DNA from: Pedobacter sp. BAL39 | Lineage (GTDB): Bacteria > Bacteroidota > Bacteroidia > Sphingobacteriales > Sphingobacteriaceae | DNA length: 64,000 nt | Direction of reading: 5' to 3' | NCBI RefSeq assembly: GCF_000170795.1 | Contig: NZ_ABCM01000008.1 | Location: forward strand, 124,001-188,000 | Part shown: positions 26,022 through 34,967 of the stretch, one piece after another | Numbering within the stretch: position 1 is the first letter of the stretch | How the letters are laid out: every line of letters starts with the position of its first letter | Notes under the pieces: generated by a model | What the model was told of the DNA's origin: nothing | Seen by the model: the letters and a program-made list of their open reading frames with translations, nothing else | Database searches by the model: none | Made by a program: the position numbers and the translations under genes

Positions 26022-27367
26022 AAAAGTTGATGTTGGGAATGATAGGAGTGAGTTTTCTGATCCAGGCGACAATGGCACAGGAGGCCCCGGAGATGCCTGC
26101 TGCACAGGAGCAGATGGCGGTTACATTCCCTTTGCCTTTGCCTAAAATTGAAGTAGCGATTCGCCCCGTACGGGTAAAGATAAATGTGGTGAGTACGACT
26201 ACAACAACTACTAGCGACAATGTCGGGCAGCAACATGATGCAGATGATCCCATGCGGTCCAGAACCATTACTAAGTCTTTTTCCCTGGACCAGTCGGATA
26301 AGGTGCTGCTCAGCAATAAATATGGCGAGGTGCAGGTGAAAACCTGGGATAAAAAAGAGGCCCGGGTAGATGTGACCATTAAGGCCTGGGCAAAAAGTGA
26401 AAATGATGCCCAACAGATGCTGGAAGACGTGAGCATTACAGCTGCCAAAGAGGGCGATGAGGTCACCTTCCGTACCAATGTAGGAGGAGGAAATTATAGC
26501 AGGGGTAAGAATGGCAGCAAGTCCTGGCGAAGGGAAGTAAGGATTGATTATGTCCTTTTTCTACCTGCAAGTGCAGCGCTCAGCCTGAGTAACCAGTATG
26601 GAAATGTGGTTATGGGAAATTTCTCAGGCCCGCTGTATGTAAAGGCACAATATGGAAATTTCAATGCCGGTCGACTGATGAACAACAACAACTATGTGTC
26701 CGTGCAATACGGCAAGGCTGACATCCAGGAGTTGAACAAGGCCGTAGTGAAACAGCAGTATGGCTCCGGGCTTGCCATTGCTGTTGTTGGTACGCTTGAC
26801 CTGAATGCGCAGTATGCAGGAGTAAACATTGGCTCCATTAAAGGAGATGCGGTGATCCGCCAGCAGTATGGTTCCGGGCTGACCATAGGCTCTGTCGATA
26901 ATCTGGATCTGGATGCGCAGTATACGAATGTGAATATCGGCACAGTAAGTGGCAATGCTGCGATAAAGCAGCAATACAATAACATTACCATCGCTAACGT
27001 AGGAAAACTAAACCTCAATGGTCAATATACCACTGTAAAAGTCGGAACCCTTAAAGGAGACGCCAACTTCAGGATGGATTACAATAGACTGTCTGTTGAC
27101 CAGATTACGAGCGCTTGCCGTGCACTGGCAGTAAAGGCCAATTACGTAGGTGTCAGTCTTGGTTTTGCAGATAATTATCATGGCGACTTCAGCGTGAGGA
27201 CCAATTACGGCAGTTTTAAGTATGGGGATGCTGTAGCGGCAAAGTCAGACCGGGACCCGGACGACAAGAGTTACTCCTCCACCAGGAATTATACGGGGAC
27301 CATCGGTCGTGGCGGCTCAGGTAAGGTTAGTTTGAGTACCGACTATGGTAGCGTATTGTTTAAGTAA
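26018..27367 (+). CDS. Secreted repeat protein, adhesin-like beta-helix (DUF4097-like)
   Basis: A 449-residue protein with a signal peptide (residues 1-20, cleavage after TMA). A threonine-rich linker (~58-66) is followed by a region with strand-turn repeats from ~95 to the end. The repeats, roughly 20 residues, carry Q-Y-G, Q-Y-A, Q-Y-T or N-Y-G at the same position (SNQYGNV, KAQYGNF, SVQYGKA, KQQYGSG, NAQYAGV, RQQYGSG, DAQYTNV). This periodicity suggests a right-handed beta-solenoid on the cell surface or in the periplasm. It overlaps the anti-sigma-like gene by four bases and is followed by a terminator, so it is the effector end of the sigma operon. Confidence 0.8.
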   Translation: MKKLMLGMIGVSFLIQATMAQEAPEMPAAQEQMAVTFPLPLPKIEVAIRPVRVKINVVSTTTTTTSDNVGQQHDADDPMRSRTITKSFSLDQSDKVLLSNKYGEVQVKTWDKKEARVDVTIKAWAKSENDAQQMLEDVSITAAKEGDEVTFRTNVGGGNYSRGKNGSKSWRREVRIDYVLFLPASAALSLSNQYGNVVMGNFSGPLYVKAQYGNFNAGRLMNNNNYVSVQYGKADIQELNKAVVKQQYGSGLAIAVVGTLDLNAQYAGVNIGSIKGDAVIRQQYGSGLTIGSVDNLDLDAQYTNVNIGTVSGNAAIKQQYNNITIANVGKLNLNGQYTTVKVGTLKGDANFRMDYNRLSVDQITSACRALAVKANYVGVSLGFADNYHGDFSVRTNYGSFKYGDAVAAKSDRDPDDKSYSSTRNYTGTIGRGGSGKVSLSTDYGSVLFK

Positions 27368-27401
27368 GTTGCTCGCGGACAGCGTAAAACATAAAGTAGG
27401 G

Positions 27402-27435
27402 AAAGCTTGTTGATACAGTCAACAAGCTTTTTTTA
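27402..27435 (+). terminator. Intrinsic terminator after the ECF sigma operon
   Basis: A 12-bp stem (AAAGCTTGTTGA at 27402-27413, TCAACAAGCTTT at 27419-27430) followed by more T's. Confidence 0.9.
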
Positions 27436-27464
27436 TATCTTAGCACATCATTTATAACTATCAG

Positions 27465-28246
27465 ATGGAATTTTTAAGCAGTCCTGAAGCGTGGATATCG
27501 CTGGTTACCCTGACCGTACTGGAAATTGTACTGGGCATCGATAACATCGTGTTCATTTCTATCCTTGCGGGTAAACTGCCGCAGGAACAGCAGAAGAAAG
27601 CACGGCAGACCGGACTTGGCCTGGCGATGATCACCAGGATACTGCTGTTGCTGTCCCTTAGCTGGGTGATGAAGCTGACAGCACCCTTGTTCAACATCGG
27701 CGACCTGATAGGTGTTACCCATGCCGACTGGCTGGAAAGCTCGCCATTTCGGGCAGGGACCTGATCTTGATTATCGGCGGACTGTTCCTGATTTATAAAA
27801 GCACACACGAGATTCACAATAAACTAGAAGGAGAGGAAGAAGGTGGCATAAAAGGCAAAGTGCACTCCTTTGTCGGCATTATTGTCCAGATTCTGATCCT
27901 GGATATCGTCTTCTCCCTGGACTCTGTCATTACCGCTGTAGGGATGGCCGATCATATTGAGATTATGATTGCTGCAGTGGTCATCGCTGTGGTCATCATG
28001 TTGATCTCCGCCGGTACCATCAGCAACTTTGTGAATAACCATCCGACAGTAAAGATGCTCGCCCTGTCATTTCTGCTATTAATTGGTGTCTCCCTGCTTG
28101 CCGAGGGCCTGGATCAGCACATCCCTAAAGGATATATCTATTTTGCCATGGCCTTCTCGGTACTGGTGGAAGTCCTTAACCTGAAGATGAAAGGTAAATC
28201 CCGGAAACCGGTAACGCTAAGAGACACCCCACACGAAAATAAGTAA
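27465..28246 (+). pseudogene. TerC family membrane protein, broken by a -1 frameshift
   Basis: Two abutting frames encode the two halves of one TerC protein. The first (27465-27764, 99 residues) opens with the family signature LEIVLGIDNIVFISILAGKLP and runs off-frame after THADWL. The second frame resumes with KLAISGRDLILIIGGLFLIYK, directly continuous with the expected TerC sequence, and contains the second signature IVQILILDIVFSLDSVITAVGM. The shift point is about 27733-27739, where one base seems missing in GGAAA. Restoring it would give about 260 residues, the normal length. TerC proteins are integral membrane proteins linked to tellurium resistance and to metal handling during protein export. 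The cause may be mutation or an assembly error. Confidence 0.85.
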
Positions 28247-28252
28247 CCCTGC

Positions 28253-29308
28253 ATGATTTCTTTTTTTGAGGCCTCATTGGCCGAATTATCTATACACCGA
28301 ATCGGGAACAAATCCCAGGAGGAGTTTTACGTATTGTCTGACCAGTCCATTGTCATCAAGGACCTGATGCTGAGCAGCCTGCTGCAACAGTATTTTCTTG
28401 GCCCTTATGCCAAAGTAAATGAGGTTTACCGCTTTTTTCATCCCAACAGCGACCTGAACCTGAATGAGGTCTATCATTTTGCTGCCAAAATATTTGAGGA
28501 TGGCCAGACTTTTCATGAAAACAGCATGGAGCTGGCGAAATACCTTTATGATGTATCAGGACATCCAAAGATCAAACCAGGGGAGCTGTATGTTGCCTAT
28601 TTCGAGAACGTACAGATTGAGGGAGAATTGCATGATGCAATCGGCATCTTTAAATCAGAGACCAAAGAATCCTTTCTGAAGGTTTATCCTGAGGATGGTG
28701 GTTTTGGCCTCGGATATGAGCAGGATGCCATCAACATCAATAAGCTGGATAAAGGATGTCTGATCTTTAATACAGATCAGGAAGAAGGCTATCGTGTTGC
28801 GGTAATCGATCAGACCAACAGGAGTGCAGAAGCGGTATACTGGAAAGATGAGTTCCTCAAACTGAAGATCAGAAACGACAACTTCAACCAGACGAGCAGT
28901 GTACTTGGCGTGTATAAAAACTTCGTCACGGAAAAGCTGGACCAGGAGTTTGAAATTTCAAAGGCAGACAAAATTGACCTGCTCAACAAGTCGATGAAAT
29001 ATTTCAAGGAAAAAGAGAGCTTTGACATCGACGAATTCTCCAATGAGGTCATTGGTAATGCAGAAGGTATAGAGTCCTTTAAAAACTATAAAAAGAGCTT
29101 TGAGGAAGAGTTTGATAGTCCCATTGCTGACACTTTCGACATCTCCGGCGCAGCGGTAAAAAAACAGGCCCGGGTTTATAAGAGTGTGTTAAAGCTGGAC
29201 AAGAACTTCCACATCTATATTCATGGCGACAAAGAGCTGATTGAAAAGGGTTTTGATGACGACAAATCTATGAACTATTATAAGGTTTACTTTCGCGAAG
29301 AGGAATAG
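28253..29308 (+). CDS. Nucleoid-associated protein, NdpA/YejK family
   Basis: A 351-residue cytoplasmic protein matching the 37-kDa nucleoid-associated (NdpA) family of Bacteroidota: an N-terminal segment with SIHRIGNKSQEE, the central YVAYFENVQIEGE strand-helix, and a charged C-terminal half ending IYIHGDKELIEKGFDDDKSMNYYKVYF. YejK proteins bind the chromosome but the mechanism is poorly known. The start is six bases after terC, so the two are probably cotranscribed. Its stop codon directly abuts the stop of the convergent bestrophin gene. Confidence 0.88.
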   Translation: MISFFEASLAELSIHRIGNKSQEEFYVLSDQSIVIKDLMLSSLLQQYFLGPYAKVNEVYRFFHPNSDLNLNEVYHFAAKIFEDGQTFHENSMELAKYLYDVSGHPKIKPGELYVAYFENVQIEGELHDAIGIFKSETKESFLKVYPEDGGFGLGYEQDAININKLDKGCLIFNTDQEEGYRVAVIDQTNRSAEAVYWKDEFLKLKIRNDNFNQTSSVLGVYKNFVTEKLDQEFEISKADKIDLLNKSMKYFKEKESFDIDEFSNEVIGNAEGIESFKNYKKSFEEEFDSPIADTFDISGAAVKKQARVYKSVLKLDKNFHIYIHGDKELIEKGFDDDKSMNYYKVYFREEE

Positions 29309-30208
29309 TTACAGTACATACTCCTCGTTGATCGGTTTTACCGGATCGGGAATGTCTGTTTCGCCAAGCATCTGCAAAAGGTTGATTTCAATGGTCCTGG
29401 TGATCTGGTTGAGCGGGATGGCGGCAGAGTTGTTCTCAAAAGGATTGATGAGGCTCATGCCGTTTACCTGGGTAGACACAAATACAAAACCCACAAGCCA
29501 GCCGATAAAAATAGACCAGTAGTCTACATAAGAACTGATGACCAGGGTGATGGAGACGACAAAGAGCCAGATGAACACCTTGGTCAGATAGGTATATGTT
29601 GTTGGGAATACGGTGTTTTTAATCCTTTCTGACATCCCCATCTGGTCGGTAAAGCCCACCAGCAATGCGTTCAGTTCAATGAACCTGAAGCTGTCAATCA
29701 GACCAGTCTTGGAGATGAGCTGCAGGTCCCGCGACTGTATATTGAGTATGGCATTCTGCTTATTGCTGTGGTCTTCGATTTCCTGGCGGTCGGCAACGCT
29801 CAGGTACTTGCTGTACACATTGTCGTCAAAGCTGCGTAATGCGCCTTTCAGGCAATAGAGAAAGGCGATGTGCCTCTTGATCATCCTCACCACAACCTTC
29901 TGCGTATCCGGGCTATCATCTGTATAATTGATCAGGCTTCGTGCCCAGGAGCGGGAGTCGTTGACCAGTGATCCCCAGATCTTACGTGCTTCCCACCACC
30001 GGTCATAAGCCTGGTTGTTGTTGAAACCAATGAAAAAGGCAATGGCGGTTCCAAGGACAGAGGGGATGATGGAAGGGATATCGAGGTGGTGGGCAATCAG
30101 AAAGGTACGTGCAAAATAGGTGACGGTACAGGAGGCGATCATGATGAGGTCTACCTTCCAGGTATTGATGAGGATCCTGCTGAGTCGGATGTTCTGGGCA
30201 ATGAGCAT
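29309..30208 (-). CDS. Bestrophin family anion channel (UPF0187)
   Basis: A 299-residue membrane protein. The family hallmark is FFIGFNNNQAYDRWWEARKIWGSLVNDSRSW after the first two helices (~22-42 and ~45-65); two further helices lie at ~208-226 and ~231-250. The C terminus contains the bestrophin-type region GMSLINPFENN. Prokaryotic members form pentameric channels, some cation-selective and others anion-selective, so ion selectivity is not assigned. It converges on the nucleoid-protein gene with no spacer. Confidence 0.9.
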   Translation of the reverse strand: MLIAQNIRLSRILINTWKVDLIMIASCTVTYFARTFLIAHHLDIPSIIPSVLGTAIAFFIGFNNNQAYDRWWEARKIWGSLVNDSRSWARSLINYTDDSPDTQKVVVRMIKRHIAFLYCLKGALRSFDDNVYSKYLSVADRQEIEDHSNKQNAILNIQSRDLQLISKTGLIDSFRFIELNALLVGFTDQMGMSERIKNTVFPTTYTYLTKVFIWLFVVSITLVISSYVDYWSIFIGWLVGFVFVSTQVNGMSLINPFENNSAAIPLNQITRTIEINLLQMLGETDIPDPVKPINEEYVL

Positions 30209-30387
30209 AAGGTTGTGTGGATTTTGAATTTAATCTACAAACAAATTCCTGATATTGTTTGCAATTAGTGCTTTTAATCCACCACTACAGGTTGTACGCT
30301 TTTTTTCTTTGGCTAATCTCCTCGTCTGCTGCAATTTATTGCCAATAAATTGTACTTTAGTCATCAAGCCAAATATCAACCTTCCGT

Positions 30388-31935
30388 ATGAATCAGGAAT
30401 TACAAAAGAACAGCATTTTCAAAGTGATTGGGGCCTCTTCTCTGGGCACCCTGATCGAGTGGTACGACTTCTATATTTTCGGCAGCCTGGCCACGATTAT
30501 CGGCGCAAAGCTTTTTCCTTCTGATGCGGGGGCCTCGGCACTCATCAATACCCTGGCTATTTTTGCCGCGGGATTTATTGTCCGCCCTTTCGGGGCGCTG
30601 GTCTTTGGCCGCCTCGGTGACCTCATCGGAAGAAAATATACCTTTCTGCTGACGCTGGTGCTGATGGGTGGATCCACCTTTCTGATTGGCCTCATTCCTT
30701 CTTATTCCAGCATTGGTTATGCCGCACCGATCCTGGTGCTGATCCTGCGCCTGGTACAGGGACTGGCCCTTGGTGGAGAATATGGAGGTGCAGCAACTTA
30801 TGTTGCCGAGCATGCTCCGGTCAACCGCCGCGGCTTTTTTACCAGCTGGATCCAGACCACAGCTACCGGAGGCCTGTTTTTGTCGCTGGGCGTCATTGTG
30901 CTGACCAAAAATATAATTGGGGCAGCTGAATTTGCCGACTGGGGCTGGCGCATCCCCTTCCTGTTGTCGATTCTGCTGGTTGGCGTTTCTATTTATATCC
31001 GGATGAAGATGCACGAGTCGCCGATGTTCAGCAAGCTGAAGACGGAAGGAAAAGTTTCCAAAAATCCTTTGAAGGAAAGCTTCAGCAATAAAACAAACTT
31101 TAAGATGGTGTTACTGGCCTTGTTTGGGGCAACCATGGGACAGGGCGTCATCTGGTATACGGGGCAGTTCTATGCACAGTCGTTCCTGGAGAATACCTGT
31201 AAGCTGGACTTCAACGACTCCCGCTACATCCTCCTTTGGGGCATTGCCTTTGCGACACCTTTTTTTGTGATCTTCGGAGCCTGGAGTGATAAAATAGGAC
31301 GCAAGTGGATCATGCTCACAGGTATGCTCCTCGGCATCATCTTTTACCGCCCGATCTATCAGGTATTTCTGGATGATACCGACTTCAGCAGGGTGCAGCC
31401 CAATGAAATTATGGAAGCCTCGGTACCTATCCTGACAAGTACTGTCATAAAAGGAACCAGCGATACGCTGCAGGAGCGCCGCACGAACGTCAGTCTGCTG
31501 AACGGTGCCACTTTCGGGAAGATAGAAAGCCGCATCAGTTACGCCGACCGCTCGAGGGCGGCAGCACCACAAGCCGACAAGTATTTAGATAAAAAGCTGA
31601 CACCGGCGGTGTTCTGGAAATTTGTATTCCTGATTTTCTTCCAGATCCTGCTGGTGACAATGGTATACGGTCCTATTGCCGCCTTCCTTGTAGAGCTGTT
31701 CCCTACAAAGATCAGGTACACCTCCATGTCCCTTCCTTATCATGTCGGGAATGGTGTTTTCGGAGGTCTGGTGCCCTTTATTGCAACACTCGTTGCCAGT
31801 TTCCCCGGATCGACCCCATTGTCGGGCCTCTGGTATCCTATTGGCGTCGCCGCGCTGAGCTTTGTGATAGGTGCCATTTACCTGAAGGACCACAAGCGCA
31901 AATCCATTGAAGAACTTAAAACATCAGAAATATGA
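30388..31935 (+). CDS. MFS transporter, metabolite:H+ symporter (MHS) type
   Basis: A 515-residue, twelve-helix transporter. The N terminus (SSLGTLIEWYDFYIFGSLA) and RLVQGLALGGEYGGAATYVAEHAP are diagnostic of the MHS group, which includes proline/betaine and dicarboxylate symporters. The MFS motif GRLGDLIGRKYTF is intact, with a second copy WSDKIGRKW in the other half. About 75-85 hydrophilic residues (~330-410) are inserted between helices in the second half, making it longer than the ~440-residue norm. A small membrane protein gene overlaps its end. The substrate is unknown. Confidence 0.9.
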   Translation: MNQELQKNSIFKVIGASSLGTLIEWYDFYIFGSLATIIGAKLFPSDAGASALINTLAIFAAGFIVRPFGALVFGRLGDLIGRKYTFLLTLVLMGGSTFLIGLIPSYSSIGYAAPILVLILRLVQGLALGGEYGGAATYVAEHAPVNRRGFFTSWIQTTATGGLFLSLGVIVLTKNIIGAAEFADWGWRIPFLLSILLVGVSIYIRMKMHESPMFSKLKTEGKVSKNPLKESFSNKTNFKMVLLALFGATMGQGVIWYTGQFYAQSFLENTCKLDFNDSRYILLWGIAFATPFFVIFGAWSDKIGRKWIMLTGMLLGIIFYRPIYQVFLDDTDFSRVQPNEIMEASVPILTSTVIKGTSDTLQERRTNVSLLNGATFGKIESRISYADRSRAAAPQADKYLDKKLTPAVFWKFVFLIFFQILLVTMVYGPIAAFLVELFPTKIRYTSMSLPYHVGNGVFGGLVPFIATLVASFPGSTPLSGLWYPIGVAALSFVIGAIYLKDHKRKSIEELKTSEI

Positions 31936-32177
31936 AAGGACTAAAACGAATACTTGGATTGTGCTGGGTCCTGCTGGGCCCACTGTCCATGATTTTTATG
32001 TTTATCCAGGCTTACGAGAAGGTGGGGCTCGCCGCCGAGGGGGTAGAAAAGACAAATACAGCCCTGCAGTGGGGAATCATATTGTGTATATTTATTCCGA
32101 TCAGTGCAGGGCTGGTGATCTTCGGCCGGTATGCGATGGCTGGCGAATATGATGAATTGCCCGACAACGCAGAGTAA
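31932..32177 (+). CDS. Small two-helix membrane protein (DUF6814-like)
   Basis: An 81-residue protein with two predicted membrane helices (about 6-27 and 46-66) and an acidic tail. Its ATG overlaps the stop of the MFS symporter gene by four bases, so it is produced with the transporter. Similar short proteins follow MHS symporters in Bacteroidota and may act as accessory subunits; this is an inference from position. Convergent with rlmI after 21 bases. Confidence 0.8.
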   Translation: MKGLKRILGLCWVLLGPLSMIFMFIQAYEKVGLAAEGVEKTNTALQWGIILCIFIPISAGLVIFGRYAMAGEYDELPDNAE

Positions 32178-32198
32178 GAATTGGAGTACGCGAAGGGA

Positions 32199-33383
32199 TT
32201 AAAGTACGCGAATCAGCAGGCCTTTGAGGTATTCACCTTCCGGAAAGGAAATCCTTACCGGGTGGTCTTCAGGCTGACTGAACTGCCTGATGATCTGCAC
32301 TTCTTTCCCCGCGTCCAGGGCGGCCCATGCGATGATCTGCTTGAAGGTCTCCATGTCTACCGCACCCGAGCAGGAATAGGTGGCCATAATGCCGCCCGGT
32401 TCCAGAAGCAGCATACCCAGCCTGTTGAGGTCTTTATAAGCCCTTGCGGCACGGTCGAGTGCAGACCTTGACGGGGCATATTTTGGCGGATCAAGCACGA
32501 TGACATCAAACTTGCGCCCCTCTTCTTTAAAAACACGCAGTTGTTTGTTCACATCCGATTGAATGCTCTGCTGCAGGCTGGCATCAAAGCCATTTAGCTG
32601 CAGGTTGTGCTGCAGGGTCTCTATCGCCAGCGGGGAGCTGTCAACACTCGTGACCTCCGCCGCGCCTTGCTTCAGGCTGTTGAGGGAGAAACCGCCGCTG
32701 TAGCAAAAGCAATCAAGCACCTTTTTACCTTTTGTATATTCAGAAAGGATCAGTCGGTTGTCGCGCTGATCGCAGTAGAAACCTGATTTCTGTCCTTCGG
32801 CGATGTTGATGTGGTATCGGATGCCATTTTCCATCACCTCGATAAACTCTGGAGGATGCTCACCCCACAAAAGCCCCTGTGTCGCTTCCAGCTGCTCGTG
32901 TGTACGTGCAGTGGCATCGCTCTTGTCAAAGATCCCTTTTGGGTTCAGTGCTTTACGGAGGATGTCGATCAGTATTGGTTTAACGTGCTCCATGCCGGCA
33001 CTCAGGATCTGCAACGACAAAAAGTCCGCATATTTGTCGACAATCAGCCCCGGGAGGAAGTCTGCCTCACTAAATACAAGCCTGCAGGTGTTGGTATCTG
33101 CATTCAGCAGGTGTGCCCTGGAGGAGATGGCATTGTTCAGCTTCTGCTCATACCATTGCGCATCGATGGTGATGGCTTCATCCCATTCCAGTAGCCGCAA
33201 TGCCACGCGGGAAGTGGCATGGTAATACCCGTAGGCAAGAAACTCGCCGCTGGCAGAACTGAGCCTCACGACCTCACCATTTTCCGGTTTTCCTTTAACT
33301 TTATCAATTGCGCCGGAAAAGATCCAGGGGTGGCGTAGCGTTGCCGCTTTTTCTTTGCCCTTTTTTAGTATTACATCAACCAT
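32199..33383 (-). CDS. 23S rRNA (cytosine-C5) methyltransferase, RlmI family
   Basis: A 394-residue SAM-dependent methyltransferase starting at the ATG ending at 33383 (MVDVILKKGKEKA). A longer upstream reading crosses the divergent csaA-like gene and is rejected. An N-terminal PUA domain (~1-75, HPWIFSGAIDKVKG) is followed by a linker domain and a Rossmann domain with VLDCFCYSGGFSLNSL (SAM binding), VTSVDSS and the catalytic-region motif VLDPPKYA. RlmI methylates a cytosine in 23S rRNA in E. coli. RlmI and related RlmK/L-type enzymes are hard to separate, so the exact target base is not certain. Confidence 0.88.
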   Translation of the reverse strand: MVDVILKKGKEKAATLRHPWIFSGAIDKVKGKPENGEVVRLSSASGEFLAYGYYHATSRVALRLLEWDEAITIDAQWYEQKLNNAISSRAHLLNADTNTCRLVFSEADFLPGLIVDKYADFLSLQILSAGMEHVKPILIDILRKALNPKGIFDKSDATARTHEQLEATQGLLWGEHPPEFIEVMENGIRYHINIAEGQKSGFYCDQRDNRLILSEYTKGKKVLDCFCYSGGFSLNSLKQGAAEVTSVDSSPLAIETLQHNLQLNGFDASLQQSIQSDVNKQLRVFKEEGRKFDVIVLDPPKYAPSRSALDRAARAYKDLNRLGMLLLEPGGIMATYSCSGAVDMETFKQIIAWAALDAGKEVQIIRQFSQPEDHPVRISFPEGEYLKGLLIRVL

Positions 33384-33387
33384 TCTG

Positions 33388-33395
33388 CAAAGGTA
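33388..33395 (-). promoter_or_regulatory. -7 element almost touching the rlmI start
   Basis: On the minus strand this reads TACCTTTG, an exact TAnnTTTG match only four bases before the rlmI ATG, so the mRNA would have almost no leader. Confidence 0.5.
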
Positions 33396-33404
33396 TAAAA
33401 ATTG

Positions 33405-33412
33405 TAATTTTG
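33405..33412 (+). promoter_or_regulatory. -7 element almost touching the csaA-like start
   Basis: TAATTTTG, an exact TAnnTTTG match four bases before the ATG at 33417. It is back to back with the rlmI element nine bases away. Confidence 0.5.
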
Positions 33413-33416
33413 TCAG

Positions 33417-33752
33417 ATGGAAGAAATTAGCTGGAATGATTTTGAAAAAGTAGAACTCCGAGCGGGTACCATTCTGGAGGTTTTTGATTTTCCTGAGGCC
33501 CGTAAGCCGGCCTATAAGGTTAGGGTGGACTTTGGCGAGTTTGGAATCCGGATGAGCAGTGCCCAGATCACTAAACATTATACCCGGGAGGAACTGGTGG
33601 GGCGCCAGATCGTTGGCGTCATCAACTTTCCCAAGAAGCAGATCGGCAAGTTCATGTCTGAGTTTCTTGTTACTGGATTTGCAGATGAAAATGGAGATAT
33701 TGTATTGACAGCCCTGGCTGGAAATGTGCCCAATGGCAGTAAATTAATCTGA
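33417..33752 (+). CDS. CsaA-like tRNA-binding domain protein
   Basis: A 111-residue single EMAP/Trbp111-type OB-fold protein ([53 protein letters not shown]). Such proteins bind tRNA; CsaA of Bacillus has also been described as an export-related chaperone. The length matches the CsaA group. The last base of its stop codon is the A of the tadA ATG (TGATG), so the two genes are coupled. A -7 element sits four bases before the start, implying a near-leaderless transcript. Confidence 0.88.
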   Translation: MEEISWNDFEKVELRAGTILEVFDFPEARKPAYKVRVDFGEFGIRMSSAQITKHYTREELVGRQIVGVINFPKKQIGKFMSEFLVTGFADENGDIVLTALAGNVPNGSKLI

Positions 33753-34225
33753 TGAGCTACTATAATTTTGAAGAACAGCCTAATCCGGCTGCGGAAGATG
33801 AGCATTACATGCGCCTGGCGCTGGAGGAAGCAAACAAAGCATATGTCGCGGAGGAGGTACCTATTGGTGCCATTGTGGTGTGTAAAGGCCGGATTGTAGG
33901 CCGTGGATATAACCTCACCGAGCAGCTCAACGATGTGACAGCACATGCGGAAATGCAGGCCTTCACGGCAGCAGCACAGACGCTGGGGGGCAAATACCTG
34001 AAGGATTGCACGATCTACGTCACCGTGGAGCCCTGTGTGATGTGTGCCGGAGCGAGCTACTGGATGCAGGTCGGGCGACTGGTATACGGGGCAACGGAGC
34101 CTAAACGCGGGTTTACCTCCCGGGGAGCTAAGCTGCTGCATCCTAAAACGATACTGAAAGCTGGAGTGCTGGCTGAAGAATGCGGTGCACTGATGACGCG
34201 TTTTTTTGCGAATAAAAGAGGGTAA
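33752..34225 (+). CDS. tadA: tRNA-specific adenosine deaminase / nucleoside deaminase
   Basis: A 157-residue cytidine-deaminase-fold enzyme. The zinc site is complete: H65 and catalytic E67 in TAHAEMQ, and C95/C98 in EPCVMCAG. GATEPKRGF after the zinc site, together with the length, supports TadA, which converts A34 of tRNA-Arg(ACG) to inosine; a guanine or cytosine deaminase is less likely. Coupled to the csaA-like gene, making a small tRNA-related unit. Confidence 0.88.
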   Translation: MSYYNFEEQPNPAAEDEHYMRLALEEANKAYVAEEVPIGAIVVCKGRIVGRGYNLTEQLNDVTAHAEMQAFTAAAQTLGGKYLKDCTIYVTVEPCVMCAGASYWMQVGRLVYGATEPKRGFTSRGAKLLHPKTILKAGVLAEECGALMTRFFANKRG

Positions 34226-34237
34226 CTTGACAAACAG

Positions 34238-34271
34238 TTGAACAAAAGTTAATGTTCGAATGTTATATTTG
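34238..34271 (+). promoter_or_regulatory. sodA promoter
   Basis: TTG at 34238-34240, 23-base spacer, then TATATTTG (34264-34271), an exact TAnnTTTG match. It lies 34 bases before the sodA ATG. Confidence 0.55.
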
Positions 34272-34305
34272 TCTTGAAAACAAGTTTAAACTTAAATATT
34301 TTAAT

Positions 34306-34911
34306 ATGGCTTTTGAATTACCTGCGTTACCTTACGCAACAGATGCACTAGAACCGCATATCGATAAACTGACTATGGAAATTCACCATGGCAAACACCA
34401 CCAGGCTTACGTTACCAACTTAAATAAAGCTTTAGAGGGTAAACCTGAAGCGACTCAAAGCATCGAAGATATCGTTAAAAACATCTCTAAGTTTCCTGCA
34501 GCAGTAAGAAACAATGGTGGTGGTCACTTTAACCACTCTCTGTTCTGGGAAGTGCTGGCGCCAAACAAAGGCGGCGAGCCTAAAGGTGAGCTTGCTGAAG
34601 CCATCAATGCTGCTTTTGGATCTTTCGCAGATTTCAAAACTAAATTTGCTGATGCTGGTGCGACCCGTTTTGGATCAGGCTGGGCTTGGTTAATCGTTAC
34701 TGCAGATCATAAACTGGCGGTAACTTCTACACCTAACCAGGACAATCCTTTGATGGACATCGCTGAAGTAAAAGGTACACCGATCCTGGGTATGGACGTA
34801 TGGGAACATGCTTACTACCTGAAATATCAAAATAAACGCCCGGACTATATTGCTGCTTTCTGGAATGTAGTGAACTGGGATGCTGTGGCTGAACGCTTCA
34901 AAAAAGCTTAA
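34306..34911 (+). CDS. sodA: Fe/Mn superoxide dismutase
   Basis: A 201-residue enzyme starting at [10 protein letters not shown]; the in-frame ATG at 34252 precedes the promoter element and is rejected. The four metal ligands are visible: His in [11 protein letters not shown], His in GHFNHSLFW, and Asp and His in [12 protein letters not shown]. It dismutates superoxide in the cytoplasm. Whether Fe, Mn or both is used cannot be read from these motifs. It converges with oxyR on a shared terminator. Codon use is more uniform than in neighbours, as expected for a highly expressed gene. Confidence 0.95.
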   Translation: MAFELPALPYATDALEPHIDKLTMEIHHGKHHQAYVTNLNKALEGKPEATQSIEDIVKNISKFPAAVRNNGGGHFNHSLFWEVLAPNKGGEPKGELAEAINAAFGSFADFKTKFADAGATRFGSGWAWLIVTADHKLAVTSTPNQDNPLMDIAEVKGTPILGMDVWEHAYYLKYQNKRPDYIAAFWNVVNWDAVAERFKKA

Positions 34912-34925
34912 GACAAGCGTTAAAT

Positions 34926-34967
34926 AAAAATAAAGGCCCCGCAGTGATCTACGGGGCCTTTATTTTT
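34926..34967. terminator. Bidirectional terminator between sodA and oxyR
   Basis: A GC-rich stem extended by A/T pairs (AAATAAAGGCCCCG with CGGGGCCTTTATTT), loop about 10 bases, T-rich on both strands. It reaches into the oxyR stop codon. Confidence 0.92.

Noticed and set aside
33384..33578. N-terminal extension of the RlmI frame across the csaA-like gene
   Set aside because: The extension is antisense to a well-supported gene, and the PUA domain begins right after the internal ATG.
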